NCBI GenBank assembly: GCA_030596025.1
Contig: JAUVKW010000004.1
Location: 1 to 40,408 of the forward strand
Length of the DNA stretch: 40,408 nucleotides
Direction: 5' to 3'
From: Bacteroidota bacterium
GTDB lineage: Bacteria; Bacteroidota; Bacteroidia; Bacteroidales; VadinHA17
Shown here piece after piece: positions 16,401-23,352 of this stretch. The notes under the pieces are model-generated. The model was not told the DNA's origin, made no database searches, and was given only the letters and a program-made list of their open reading frames with translations. The position numbers were made by a program, and so were the translations under genes. How positions within the stretch are numbered: the first letter of the stretch is position 1; each line of letters begins with the position of its first letter.

Positions 16401-17801
16401 AATAGGAATAAAAATAATAAGAATAATAATTTGTCCGAAAATTGCCGCGCTCATCATTTTGGATGCACCCTTAAATGCGATTTTATCAATTAATGCCTGA
16501 CGTTCCTCTCCATTTACACTATCGAAGTCTGCCTTCTTTAATGTAATTCGTATGGCAATATACTCCACGATGATAACAGCTCCATCTATAATAATCCCAA
16601 AGTCGAGTGCGCCAAGGCTCATCAGGTTTGCGTCAATTCCAAAAACATACATCATAGATAATGTAAAGAGTAAAGTCAATGGTATCATTGATGCAATAAC
16701 AAGAGCAGAACGAACATTTCCTAATAAAAGAAATACAATTAAAATAACAATGACGCATCCCAAAACCAGATTTTCTACTATTGTTAATGAAGTTTTTGAA
16801 ATCAATTCACTACGTTCAAGAATTGGATTAACAAACACACCTTCGGGAAGATTTTTTTGAACTTCAGTAACACGCTTTTTTACCTCGTTAATTACTAATT
16901 TTGTGTTGGCATCCTTAAGCATCATAATTTGGCCAAGAACTTTCTCCCCTTGTCCATTAGCCGTAATGGCTCCAAACCGGTTAGCATATCCGTAATGAAC
17001 TGTAGCAAAATCTTTTATCAATATTGGAATTCCATCATTGTTTTTTATAACAATATTTTCAATATCGTTCAGCGATTTCACCAGGCCATCACCACGAATA
17101 AAATAACTCTGGTTTGTCTTTTCGATATATGCACCACCGGAAATACTGTTGTTTGTCTTAAGTGCATTAAAAACTTCCATCAGGGTAAGGTCCATGCTTC
17201 GTAAACGTGAAGGGTCAATCGCTACTTCGTATTGTTTGAGATACCCACCCCAGCTATTCACTTCAACAACCCCCTTAATACCTGATAACTGACGTTTTAC
17301 AATCCAATCCTGTACGGTTCGTAACTCCATCGGGGAGTATCTATCTTCATAACCTGGCTTTACATCAAGAATATATTGATAGATTTCGCCCAAACCGGTT
17401 GTAATCGGCCCCATTTCAGGTGTTCCAAAGCCATCGGGAATATTGGCAGAAGCTATTTTGATTTTTTCAGCAATCAATTGGCGAGGTAAATATGTGCCTA
17501 TTTTATCTTCAAAAACAATAGTTACAACTGATAATCCGAATTTTGAAACCGATCGTATTTCTATTACACCCGGCAAGTTCGCCATTTCCAATTCAACCGG
17601 AGCCGTAATAAATTGTTCAATTTCTTGAGTTGACAGGTTTCCCGAAGTTGTAATGACCTGAACCTGATTGTTGGTAATGTCAGGTACTGCCCCAATCGGA
17701 ATGTTAACAATTGCATATATTCCAAATGCCGAAATAGTAAGTGTAAACAATATAATAATCAACTTGTTTTTGACACTAAAATCTATAACTTTTTCTAACA
17801 T
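13458..17801 (-). CDS. CzcA-type heavy-metal RND pump fused to a TolC-like outer membrane factor
   Basis: A 1447-residue fusion. Residues 1 to about 1040 form a complete heavy-metal RND proton antiporter (N-terminal helix, two large periplasmic loops, TM blocks at about 340-505, 545 and 865-1030). The TM4 motif carries Asp400, Asp406 and Glu413 (LDFGIIIDGAVIIVE), as in CzcA-like exporters of divalent cations (Co/Zn/Cd/Ni) rather than CusA-type monovalent exporters. After the last TM a new hydrophobic signal-like segment (about 1050-1066, LFIGLIFALSAFTSFGQ) leads into an outer membrane efflux protein domain of about 380 residues (from KELSMQDAIQLAIQNNKEL). Such a fusion is known in Bacteroidota. 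The segment could be cleaved by signal peptidase to release the outer membrane factor. Operon partner: the adaptor at 12320. Confidence 0.95.
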   Translation of the reverse strand: MLEKVIDFSVKNKLIIILFTLTISAFGIYAIVNIPIGAVPDITNNQVQVITTSGNLSTQEIEQFITAPVELEMANLPGVIEIRSVSKFGLSVVTIVFEDKIGTYLPRQLIAEKIKIASANIPDGFGTPEMGPITTGLGEIYQYILDVKPGYEDRYSPMELRTVQDWIVKRQLSGIKGVVEVNSWGGYLKQYEVAIDPSRLRSMDLTLMEVFNALKTNNSISGGAYIEKTNQSYFIRGDGLVKSLNDIENIVIKNNDGIPILIKDFATVHYGYANRFGAITANGQGEKVLGQIMMLKDANTKLVINEVKKRVTEVQKNLPEGVFVNPILERSELISKTSLTIVENLVLGCVIVILIVFLLLGNVRSALVIASMIPLTLLFTLSMMYVFGIDANLMSLGALDFGIIIDGAVIIVEYIAIRITLKKADFDSVNGEERQALIDKIAFKGASKMMSAAIFGQIIILIIFIPILSLSGVEGKMFHPMALSFSFAIIGAMILGLTWLPVAASLFLKPEKEHKKSLSKWIMNLAYHSYFPVIRWSCSHKRYVLGAALVSLLLTGIIFSKMGGEFVPTLDEGDFVIQPVLKTGTSLSKTIKMTTRMENILIENFPEVDQIVSRIGAAEIPTDPMSMEEIDVIIKLKPRKEWVSAKSKEELADKFKDALSVLPGIEYEFTQPIEMRFNELITGVRADIAIKIFGEDLDYLDKKASEIKNLIKDVPGAADIILEKTAGLPQMNVKYNRSKIAYYGLDIQTLNSYLAMAFGGETTGSVYEREKRFDLAVRFQKQNRMGINNIQQLQVPLPNGNQIPLKELADISFSEGPAKISRENTRRRVVISVNVRNRDLQSVVEDIQVIIDENISLEPGNYIVYGGQFENLKNATKRLMFAVPLALVLIFIFLHFAFKSLKDAIMIFTAVPLSTVGGVFFLWIRGMPFSVSAGIGFIALFGIAVLNGIILIEHLKDLKQKGMTNMRELILKGTKDRLRPVMLTAAAAAMGFLPMAISTGAGAEVQRPLATVVIGGLITSTMLTMIALPLLFEIFYNVKGITLWPLKFIRSKTLFIGLIFALSAFTSFGQTKELSMQDAIQLAIQNNKELNAYTLKVKESEALKPTSFTIDKTLIFYGYDQNNIAENGYPLKIFGLEQNFNFPTVYTAQSEVNKKNISIAEVELIRKKQMLTKSISQTYFEIQYLLNKQNLYREIDSLYRNFSSNAEFQYKQGEISHLDLLNSKAKGQQITITVNQIESNLEIAYQKLQALMQYDSAFVVPLQNITLIPVKDNNLELSSGVEIMRMQSEYQNAMLKLQRNRLLPDFSLSYFIGTNQYAGAKNYEGFQFGLMLPLFFGEQKARIKANKITININENLYEHYLSTTRAKLAELKSELMKYQKSLDFYNTTGKQLSEEIIRSSQKTYQIGEIDFFQFVLSIENALTLSIDYLENVSKYNKVALEINYLTK

Positions 17802-17871
17802 GTGATTTTTTTTAATTGGAGTAAAGTCTATATCTATAAGGTTGACAATTTTACAATATATCCTGATTATT

Positions 17872-17899
17872 AAGGCTTGAAGAAGATTCTTCGAGTCTT
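17872..17899. promoter_or_regulatory. 28-bp interrupted palindrome upstream of the metal-efflux operon
   Basis: AAGGCTTGAAGAA (17872-17884) and TTCTTCGAGTCTT (17887-17899) are inverted copies with 11 of 13 matches and a 2-bp centre. The centre is too short for a good RNA hairpin, so a DNA-binding site is more likely. It lies about 70 bp upstream of the czcA-like start and about 75 bp downstream of the qmoC stop. It could be a metal-sensor operator or a repeat; no regulator gene is next to it. Confidence 0.35.
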
Positions 17900-17977
17900 G
17901 TGGGGGAATGTTGCCTTATTGGAATTCATAATTTAAGTCCATTTCCATTTTGAGTGTCCGGGTGCTTTCATTTAGGC

Positions 17978-19072
17978 TTAAATTCTACCCAAATACTTAG
18001 AGTAAGTCATTGCAATAGTCCGGTAAACAAAGTGTGCAAATTTGGTATATGGGATATACATAATTACCATCCATACTAAAACGAGATGAATAAAATAGAG
18101 ATGGTAAGCATATGACCAGTTCTGCAACCTTGCAATTTCAATTATTAAACCAGAAGCCGTAAGAAGAAACAATGATATAATAAAAAACCAGTCAGAATAA
18201 TTGCTATTAGTTCGTTTTTCACTATCAAATATCCTCTGCCATATCATGATGCTGCATCCAATTAAAAGAAACAAGCCTGCAAGATTTCCTAATATTTTTA
18301 CAGGGTTCCAGAATGCCATTGGATATTCAAAAAACAATGTGGCCAGAATGGCATAAAATGTTACTGCCAACAACATTACGAATCCCCAGAATACTCCAAA
18401 ATGAGCCCAATATCGGTATCGGTTAGTTGTGCAAAACCGGAAATTCTTATGAGTAAGTATTGTTGAAAGAACTGAAAAAAAACCCGGAAGTAAAGTTCCA
18501 TTAGGTTTTACAACTGTTGTTGAATGTTTAAGATTTTTCCAATATTGTTTCAGACCTATTACAAAACCTGAAAAAGAAGCTAATACAAGTAGTAAAAAAG
18601 AAATATTCAATAATCCATGAGGGAAGAATTTTGAGTAAATAACCGGGCCATCGGGAATTTTAAAAGTTCCTGCCAGTATAAGAATTAAGGATATTATAAC
18701 AACCGGAAAACCAATAATCAGAGGTAAAAAAGCAGGTTTTTGCATTATTATGCCAAGGAAATGCGGTTTTGCGTAATACTGATAACAATAATTACGTAGC
18801 GAAGCAATAACATCACCAGGTCTTATGTCTCGCGGACAGGTAGCTGAGCAATCTCCGCACTGATGACATAACCAGATATCAGGATCTCCAAGCAATTTAT
18901 CTTTTAATCCCCAGCTAGCCCAGATCATCTCTTTACGGGGAAAAGGATTATTTTCAGGTGAAAGATCGCATACTGCAGTGCAACTCCCACATTGCATACA
19001 GGTAGTAAGAACTGATCCACAGTCCTTTTTAAGATGTTTAATAAAGTCAATATCCGGTTCTATGAAACTCAT
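17978..19072 (-). CDS. qmoC: QmoC: quinone-interacting membrane oxidoreductase subunit C
   Basis: A 364-residue fusion of an HdrC-like iron-sulfur domain and an HdrE/NarI-like membrane cytochrome b domain, the architecture of QmoC. Two [4Fe-4S] motifs are visible: C25/C28/C31/C35 (CMQCGSCTAVC) and C69/C72/C75/C79 (CHQCGDCSATC). Six hydrophobic segments follow from about 112 to 350, with conserved His residues in helices (HFGVFWGF, YHLYFIHLVLVW) suitable for heme b. QmoC passes electrons between the menaquinone pool and QmoAB, which in turn serve APS reductase. It is separated from qmoB by 237 bp containing palindromic repeats, unlike the tight spacing elsewhere in the cluster. Confidence 0.92.
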   Translation of the reverse strand: MSFIEPDIDFIKHLKKDCGSVLTTCMQCGSCTAVCDLSPENNPFPRKEMIWASWGLKDKLLGDPDIWLCHQCGDCSATCPRDIRPGDVIASLRNYCYQYYAKPHFLGIIMQKPAFLPLIIGFPVVIISLILILAGTFKIPDGPVIYSKFFPHGLLNISFLLLVLASFSGFVIGLKQYWKNLKHSTTVVKPNGTLLPGFFSVLSTILTHKNFRFCTTNRYRYWAHFGVFWGFVMLLAVTFYAILATLFFEYPMAFWNPVKILGNLAGLFLLIGCSIMIWQRIFDSEKRTNSNYSDWFFIISLFLLTASGLIIEIARLQNWSYAYHLYFIHLVLVWMVIMYIPYTKFAHFVYRTIAMTYSKYLGRI

Positions 19073-19128
19073 AAATTCTTAGTTCTACATTGTTTCAAAT
19101 GCTTAATCTACAAGCATGAACTATTAGT

Positions 19129-19206
19129 GGTCATTCACTCCCTACGGTCGTGTCATTTGCAGGTTTCTCCTGCGTCAAATGATTGCTTCGCAATCGTCAT
19201 TCAATT
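19129..19206. repeat. Palindrome cluster between qmoB and qmoC
   Basis: Two adjoining hairpins occupy this gap. CATTTG-CAGG pairs with CCTG-CGT-CAAATG (19154-19181), and GATTGCTTCGCAATC (19181-19195) is a perfect 6-bp stem with a 3-nt loop. GTCATTCA occurs on both sides (19129-19136 and 19196-19203). The compact, stacked palindromes look like an interspersed intergenic repeat rather than a gene. They may process or stabilise the qmo mRNA; that is inference. Confidence 0.6.
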
Positions 19207-19306
19207 GTAATCGAGCGTTATCTTTATCTCCTTGTCATTCTCTCGCCACTTTTCAAGGCTAATTCCAAACTCTTCCAGGTCATACAGACCCTGAAAGGTT
19301 TCACCG
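19201..19306 (-). other. Short open frame after qmoB without a start codon
   Basis: On the minus strand, +1 relative to qmoB, a frame of about 35 codons runs to a TGA at 19201-19203. Its residues look protein-like (SGETFQGLYDLEEFGISLE, then KWRENDKEIK). No ATG, GTG or TTG start is available after the TAG that opens it. It may be a gene remnant, or chance. I do not recognise it. Confidence 0.25.
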
Positions 19307-19309
19307 CTC

Positions 19310-21454
19310 TTACATATCCTTAAATGGATTGGGCCCTATTTCTTCAATTGTTTCCAAATAATCCTCTATCATTTCAGGGATTCTATTAAACTCGTTGATT
19401 TCTATAAATTCAGTCCTGATTCTTTCAGGTTCAAGCATCATGGTTTGTAATGTTTCCTGTATATTTTCTCCCCGTGTTTCTGTTAGTTCACTGCCATGTA
19501 TGTAGTGGCATTGATAATCATCTCCGGGCTTACATCCAATCTGAAGAATACCATCAAAGCCTTGCGACAGGGCATCGGAGATCCATACTTTATTAACCGA
19601 ACCAATGCAGCGAACAGGTATAATTCTAATGTATGCGCTATATTGTAAATGGTTAATACCGGCCATATCAAATGCCGGATAAGCGTCATTTTCGCAGACA
19701 AATGCGAGGATCCGTGGTTTCTCCTCAAACTCATCTGGAATATGAACTGCCTTGATCATGGATGAAACAGCATTGATTGAAAAATCTTTAAAACTGATAA
19801 TTCGCTCAGGGCAGGAACCCATGCAAATTCCACAGCTACGGCAACGATATGGATTAGGTAAAGGTGTTCCCTTTTCAGTTTCGTCATACGCTCCAAAGGG
19901 ACATTCTTCAGTGCACCGTTTACAATCAGTACATCTTTGCATATATAGTTCAGGGGAACTAATGTCTCCCGAGCGCGGATGAACCGATTCGCCACGTTTG
20001 GTGCTTTCAATACATTGAATAGCTTTCAAAGCCGCCCCTGTAGCATCTTCAATACACGCAGATATGGTGCCAGGAGCCCTGATAGCGCCGGCAGCATATA
20101 TACCGGTCCTCCGGGTTTCGTAAGGGAAGCAGATGAAATGTGAATCTGGAAAATTGTACTTAAGTCCTGGAAGACCTTTCCCCTGTCTGTATGTTAAATT
20201 GAGATCTTCACTATTACGGGGAGTCATTCCCGTGGCCAGTACCACCAGGTCAACTTTAATATTTATTACCTCATCAATTAAAGTATCCTTAACTGTGACC
20301 AGTAACTGATTGTTTTCTTCTGTAATCTCTGATACAGTTCCTTTTGTCAGGAATATTTGTTCGTCTTTTTGGATTTCTTTATAGAAATATTCAAGTTTCC
20401 CTGGCATTCTTATATCCTTGTATACTACAAACACCTTTGTTTCTGTACTGAAATTGCGGATATACTTTGCCTGTTTCAATGAAGTGGCACAACAGAATGC
20501 AGAACAATAAGGAAGATGTTTTTTGTCTCTGGATCCGGCACATTGTATAAACAGTACACTTTGTACATCCTGCCCATTTGAGGGGCGCACAATTTTGCCA
20601 CTTTTTGCCATTTCTTCCAACTCAACATTAGTGACAACATCAGCATGCATACTATAGCCAAATTCTTTTAAGTTCGTGGCATTATAAGGTTCCCAGCCTG
20701 TAGCAAGAATAATGGAAGCCACCATATATTCCATTATGGTATTCTTGTTTAATATAGAAACAGAAAACTCACCAGGCTGTCCTGAAATTTCTTTGATTTC
20801 GGATGAAGTAAGCAGGGTAATATTTTTAAAGCTCTGAAGCTCTTTAATCTTTTCATGTATGATGGGGTCTTGTAAAGTGCCAAACGGATCTGAATACGGA
20901 ACCTGTTTTAAAAGCCTGGAAGACCATCCGCCAGCTTGTGCCTCTTTTTCAACAATTACAACCCGGTATCCGGCTTTAGCACTTTCAATTGCTGAGGTAA
21001 TTCCGGAAATCCCTCCACCTACTACCAGGATATCAGAATTCAGGGTAGAAGAAATAAAGGGCTCTGGTTGCTCAATAATAAGGGCCTTTGCAACTCCCAT
21101 TCTGAGATAATCTTCCGCAAGCATTTGAGTGTCTTCATCATTCGGCGGGTTACACCAGATTACCTGTTCCCTCAAGTTTACACGTTCAACAACAATAGAA
21201 GGATCAAAAGAAAACTCTTTTGTTTTTACACGTGGTGAGCAGGCAGCTATCACAATAGAATGCAATTCCTTGTCGATAATGTCATTGTGAATTATTTCAC
21301 AGTACTTTTTTTGACACAAAAAGGAATGAACTCTGGAAATTGAAATGTCATTGTTCTCTGAAGCTGCAGATTGTAAGGCGTCAATATCCAGGTTTTGTCC
21401 AATGCCACAACCTGAACATACATACACACCAATTTTTTTCGCTTCTTTGTTCAT
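19310..21454 (-). CDS. qmoB: QmoB: HdrA/MvhD-like flavin and iron-sulfur subunit
   Basis: A 714-residue flavoprotein of the HdrA family with the long QmoB architecture. Order: an N-terminal Cys region (VYVCSGCGIGQNLD; SFLCQKKYC), the FAD-binding Rossmann motif ILVVGGGISGITSAIESA (about 142-160), HdrA-typical IQCAGSRDKKHLPYCSAFCC, a second dinucleotide-binding part ending in GIYAAGAIRAPGTI, two ferredoxin motifs (CTDCKRCTEECP and CRSCGICMGSCP) and a C-terminal MvhD-like domain (RILAFVCEND...PVRCIGSVN...IGCKPGDDYQCHY). The end ...GPNPFK plus a few residues is family-typical. It starts with the TAATG overlap at the qmoA stop, so the two are translationally coupled. With qmoA and qmoC it forms the electron path between menaquinone and APS reductase. 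Confidence 0.95.
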   Translation of the reverse strand: MNKEAKKIGVYVCSGCGIGQNLDIDALQSAASENNDISISRVHSFLCQKKYCEIIHNDIIDKELHSIVIAACSPRVKTKEFSFDPSIVVERVNLREQVIWCNPPNDEDTQMLAEDYLRMGVAKALIIEQPEPFISSTLNSDILVVGGGISGITSAIESAKAGYRVVIVEKEAQAGGWSSRLLKQVPYSDPFGTLQDPIIHEKIKELQSFKNITLLTSSEIKEISGQPGEFSVSILNKNTIMEYMVASIILATGWEPYNATNLKEFGYSMHADVVTNVELEEMAKSGKIVRPSNGQDVQSVLFIQCAGSRDKKHLPYCSAFCCATSLKQAKYIRNFSTETKVFVVYKDIRMPGKLEYFYKEIQKDEQIFLTKGTVSEITEENNQLLVTVKDTLIDEVINIKVDLVVLATGMTPRNSEDLNLTYRQGKGLPGLKYNFPDSHFICFPYETRRTGIYAAGAIRAPGTISACIEDATGAALKAIQCIESTKRGESVHPRSGDISSPELYMQRCTDCKRCTEECPFGAYDETEKGTPLPNPYRCRSCGICMGSCPERIISFKDFSINAVSSMIKAVHIPDEFEEKPRILAFVCENDAYPAFDMAGINHLQYSAYIRIIPVRCIGSVNKVWISDALSQGFDGILQIGCKPGDDYQCHYIHGSELTETRGENIQETLQTMMLEPERIRTEFIEINEFNRIPEMIEDYLETIEEIGPNPFKDM

Positions 21455-22731
21455 TATTGTTTAGCTGATTGTATTGCTTTTAAAGCAGCACCAGTTGCAT
21501 CTTTAAGGGATGCCGAAACTTCCTGTGGGTTTTTGTTGCATCCTGCAGCATATATTCCCGGCTCAAGTTTTTCATCTGAGACAAAACCAGATTCGTCTGT
21601 TGAAGTTTTTTCTAGGGAAGAAATATTTGGCACCATTCCAGCAGCCAGAACCACGAGATCAGCTACTGCTGAAATCTTTATACCCGATAAAATATCTTCA
21701 GCTTCGCATATCATATTTCCTGTTTCCTTTTCCTCGCTTATTTTTCCTACTTTTCCCTTGATTAACTCTATCCGGGGATTGTCCAGTATCCGGTTCAAAA
21801 AATCTTCATGCCTGCCCATCAAGCGCAAATCAATATAAAAGATCTTTACATTAGCTTCCGGATATTGTTCAGTCAGATACAAAGCCTGTTTCAAAGAAAC
21901 AGAACAGCAAACTCCGGAACAATAAGGAAGGTAAGATTCATCACGTGAACCTGCACATTGAACAAAAACAATGTTTTTGGGAGCTTCACCATTCGATGGC
22001 TTTACTATTTTTCCTTTATTCGGACCATTCGGTGACGCTATTCTTTCCATCATCAGGTTGGTAATGATATCAGGGAATACACCAAATTTGAGTTCAGGTA
22101 TCTGTGAAACATCAAAAAGTTCCCACCCTGTTGCAAAAACAATTGAGCCAATTTTTAATTCAATAATTTCAGGAAATTGCTCAAAATTTATAGCATCATA
22201 TTTACATACTTCCTGGCATTTCCTGCATTCCTCTTTCAGGCATTTTTTTTCATCTATTACATATTTATGAGGAAAAGCCATTTCATGAGGAAGGAATATT
22301 GCCCGGGATTTATCCAGTCCCAGATTAAAATCGTTTTCTCTTTCTACCGGACATACTTCCACACAATCACCACATGTTGTACATTGATTATTGACATATT
22401 CTGGTTTCAATTCCAGAATAACATCAAAGTTTCCTTCAGAACCTGAAATTTTCTTAACTATTGCAGAAGTTAATACCTGGATTCGGGGATTTTGTCTTAT
22501 CCGACGAAAGTTAATTTCAAGACCACACCAGGGGGGACAAAGTTTCGGAAAGTATTGGTTCATCATTGATACCTTACCACCAAGATAGGCTTGCTGTTCT
22601 ATTAAAACAACTCTATAACCCACTTCAGCGGCCTCAAGGGCAGTGGTAATTCCGGATATTCCACCACCGACTACCAGGATACCCTTGCCAAGACCTTCTG
22701 ATTTTTCTTTAACGCTATTCCCCCTATTCAT
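21454..22731 (-). CDS. qmoA: QmoA: HdrA-like flavin and iron-sulfur subunit
   Basis: A 425-residue HdrA-like flavoprotein. The FAD motif ILVVGGGISGITTALEAA is at 18-35, and the family signature YFPKLCPPWCGLEINFRRI at 60-78. Cys ligands include C117/C120/C123/C127 (CTTCGDCVEVC) and C164/C169/C172/C176 (CLKEECRKCQEVC). The HdrA block VQCAGSRDESYLPYCSGVCC and the C-terminal FAD block GIYAAGCNKNP complete the fold. Length fits QmoA rather than the longer QmoB or methanogen HdrA. Its start overlaps the stop of a short coding-like stretch upstream (22724-22828), and a DUF559 cassette separates it from aprA. The product is a soluble cytoplasmic subunit bound to QmoBC. Confidence 0.95.
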   Translation of the reverse strand: MNRGNSVKEKSEGLGKGILVVGGGISGITTALEAAEVGYRVVLIEQQAYLGGKVSMMNQYFPKLCPPWCGLEINFRRIRQNPRIQVLTSAIVKKISGSEGNFDVILELKPEYVNNQCTTCGDCVEVCPVERENDFNLGLDKSRAIFLPHEMAFPHKYVIDEKKCLKEECRKCQEVCKYDAINFEQFPEIIELKIGSIVFATGWELFDVSQIPELKFGVFPDIITNLMMERIASPNGPNKGKIVKPSNGEAPKNIVFVQCAGSRDESYLPYCSGVCCSVSLKQALYLTEQYPEANVKIFYIDLRLMGRHEDFLNRILDNPRIELIKGKVGKISEEKETGNMICEAEDILSGIKISAVADLVVLAAGMVPNISSLEKTSTDESGFVSDEKLEPGIYAAGCNKNPQEVSASLKDATGAALKAIQSAKQ

Positions 22732-22828
22732 TAAAAATTGATGTTTGTCCTGTTTTTATCAATGCAGCACCCAAATTAGTAAAATCAATACTATAATCGA
22801 ATCCGGATTCCTTAAACCTATAGTCATA
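22724..22828 (-). other. Orphan coding-like 3' fragment overlapping the qmoA start
   Basis: The minus-strand frame that ends at TAG 22724-22726 (inside ATGAATAG of qmoA) reads YDYRFKESGFDYSIDF, then TNLGAALIKTGQTSIFNE. Codon and residue choice look like real protein, and the stop/start overlap with qmoA is the arrangement of coupled genes. Its 5' side runs straight into the terminal repeat of the DUF559 cassette, and no matching 5' part is seen beyond the cassette next to aprA. It could be the tail of a gene cut by the insertion, or chance. The protein family is not recognised. Confidence 0.35.
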
Positions 22829-23314
22829 TCCCCCTTGAGGGGGAACTAAAGGGGGTGGAATTAGCTGCCTGTAATATCCTTAATACATCTCTCAATTTCC
22901 AGGATCACCTGATCTATCCGATTCAAAACCTCTTCATCCCTGAATCGTAATACATGAAAACCGGCCTCCTCTAAATTCCTCTGTTTTATTTTATCTTTTT
23001 TAATTACCTCCTCATCCAGATGAGTAACTCCATCTACCTCAATCACCAAACATAACTTCTTACACATAAAATCAACAATATATGACAAAACAGGCCTTTG
23101 TCTTGTAAAGGAATACCCCATGGTTTCCCTGGCGCGAAGGGCATATTTCCATAAACATGCTTCTGCTTTTGTCATATTCCTTCGTAAGGCTCTTGCCAAA
23201 GGTCTGAGTTTATGGTTGTAATGCCAGTTATTATTTGGTCCTGCAGGTTGCACATTAAACAAATAAATTCATTTTTTCCACCCCCCGCCTACGGCGACCC
23301 CCTCAAGGGGGACA
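22825..23314. mobile_element. DUF559 nuclease cassette with inverted terminal repeats
   Basis: The DUF559 gene is tightly enclosed by inverted repeats. The left end has the hairpin CCCCCTTGAGGGGG (22830-22843) and then GGGGGTGGAA (22851-22860). The right end has TTCCACCCCCC (23276-23286) and then CCCCCTCAAGGGGG (23298-23311), the exact inverse order. The right end carries an extra small hairpin (CGCCTACGGCG). The stop codon touches the left inner repeat, and the start codon lies 13 nt from the right inner repeat. No transposase is present. The whole unit of about 490 bp sits between aprA and qmoA. I recall DUF559 genes in Bacteroidota with similar C/G-run repeats, but could not check. Confidence 0.65.
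22861..23262 (-). CDS. DUF559 endonuclease-like protein (PD-(D/E)XK fold)
   Basis: A 133-residue protein of the DUF559 family, related to very-short-patch-repair (Vsr) and other PD-(D/E)XK nucleases. Typical stretches are LARALRRNMTKAEACLWKYAL (about 22-42), FTRQRPVLSYIVDFMCKKL with the first acidic residue (Asp69), VIEVDGVTH with the second acidic pair, and the C-terminal GFHVLRFRDEEVL. All the expected catalytic-type residues are present, so it may be active. It is inserted in the apr-qmo locus in the same orientation and is unlikely to contribute to sulfur metabolism. It is more probably the cargo or driver of the surrounding inverted-repeat cassette. Confidence 0.92.
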   Translation of the reverse strand: MFNVQPAGPNNNWHYNHKLRPLARALRRNMTKAEACLWKYALRARETMGYSFTRQRPVLSYIVDFMCKKLCLVIEVDGVTHLDEEVIKKDKIKQRNLEEAGFHVLRFRDEEVLNRIDQVILEIERCIKDITGS

Positions 23315-23352
23315 TGGCTTTTTTCTATAATTTTCTTCCCCCTATCTAATAG

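Noticed and set aside
19310-22731. HdrA proteins of a methanogen-type or flavin-bifurcating Hdr complex
   Set aside because: The QmoA/QmoB lengths, the MvhD-like tail on QmoB, the fused HdrC-HdrE protein and the apr genes fit Qmo.
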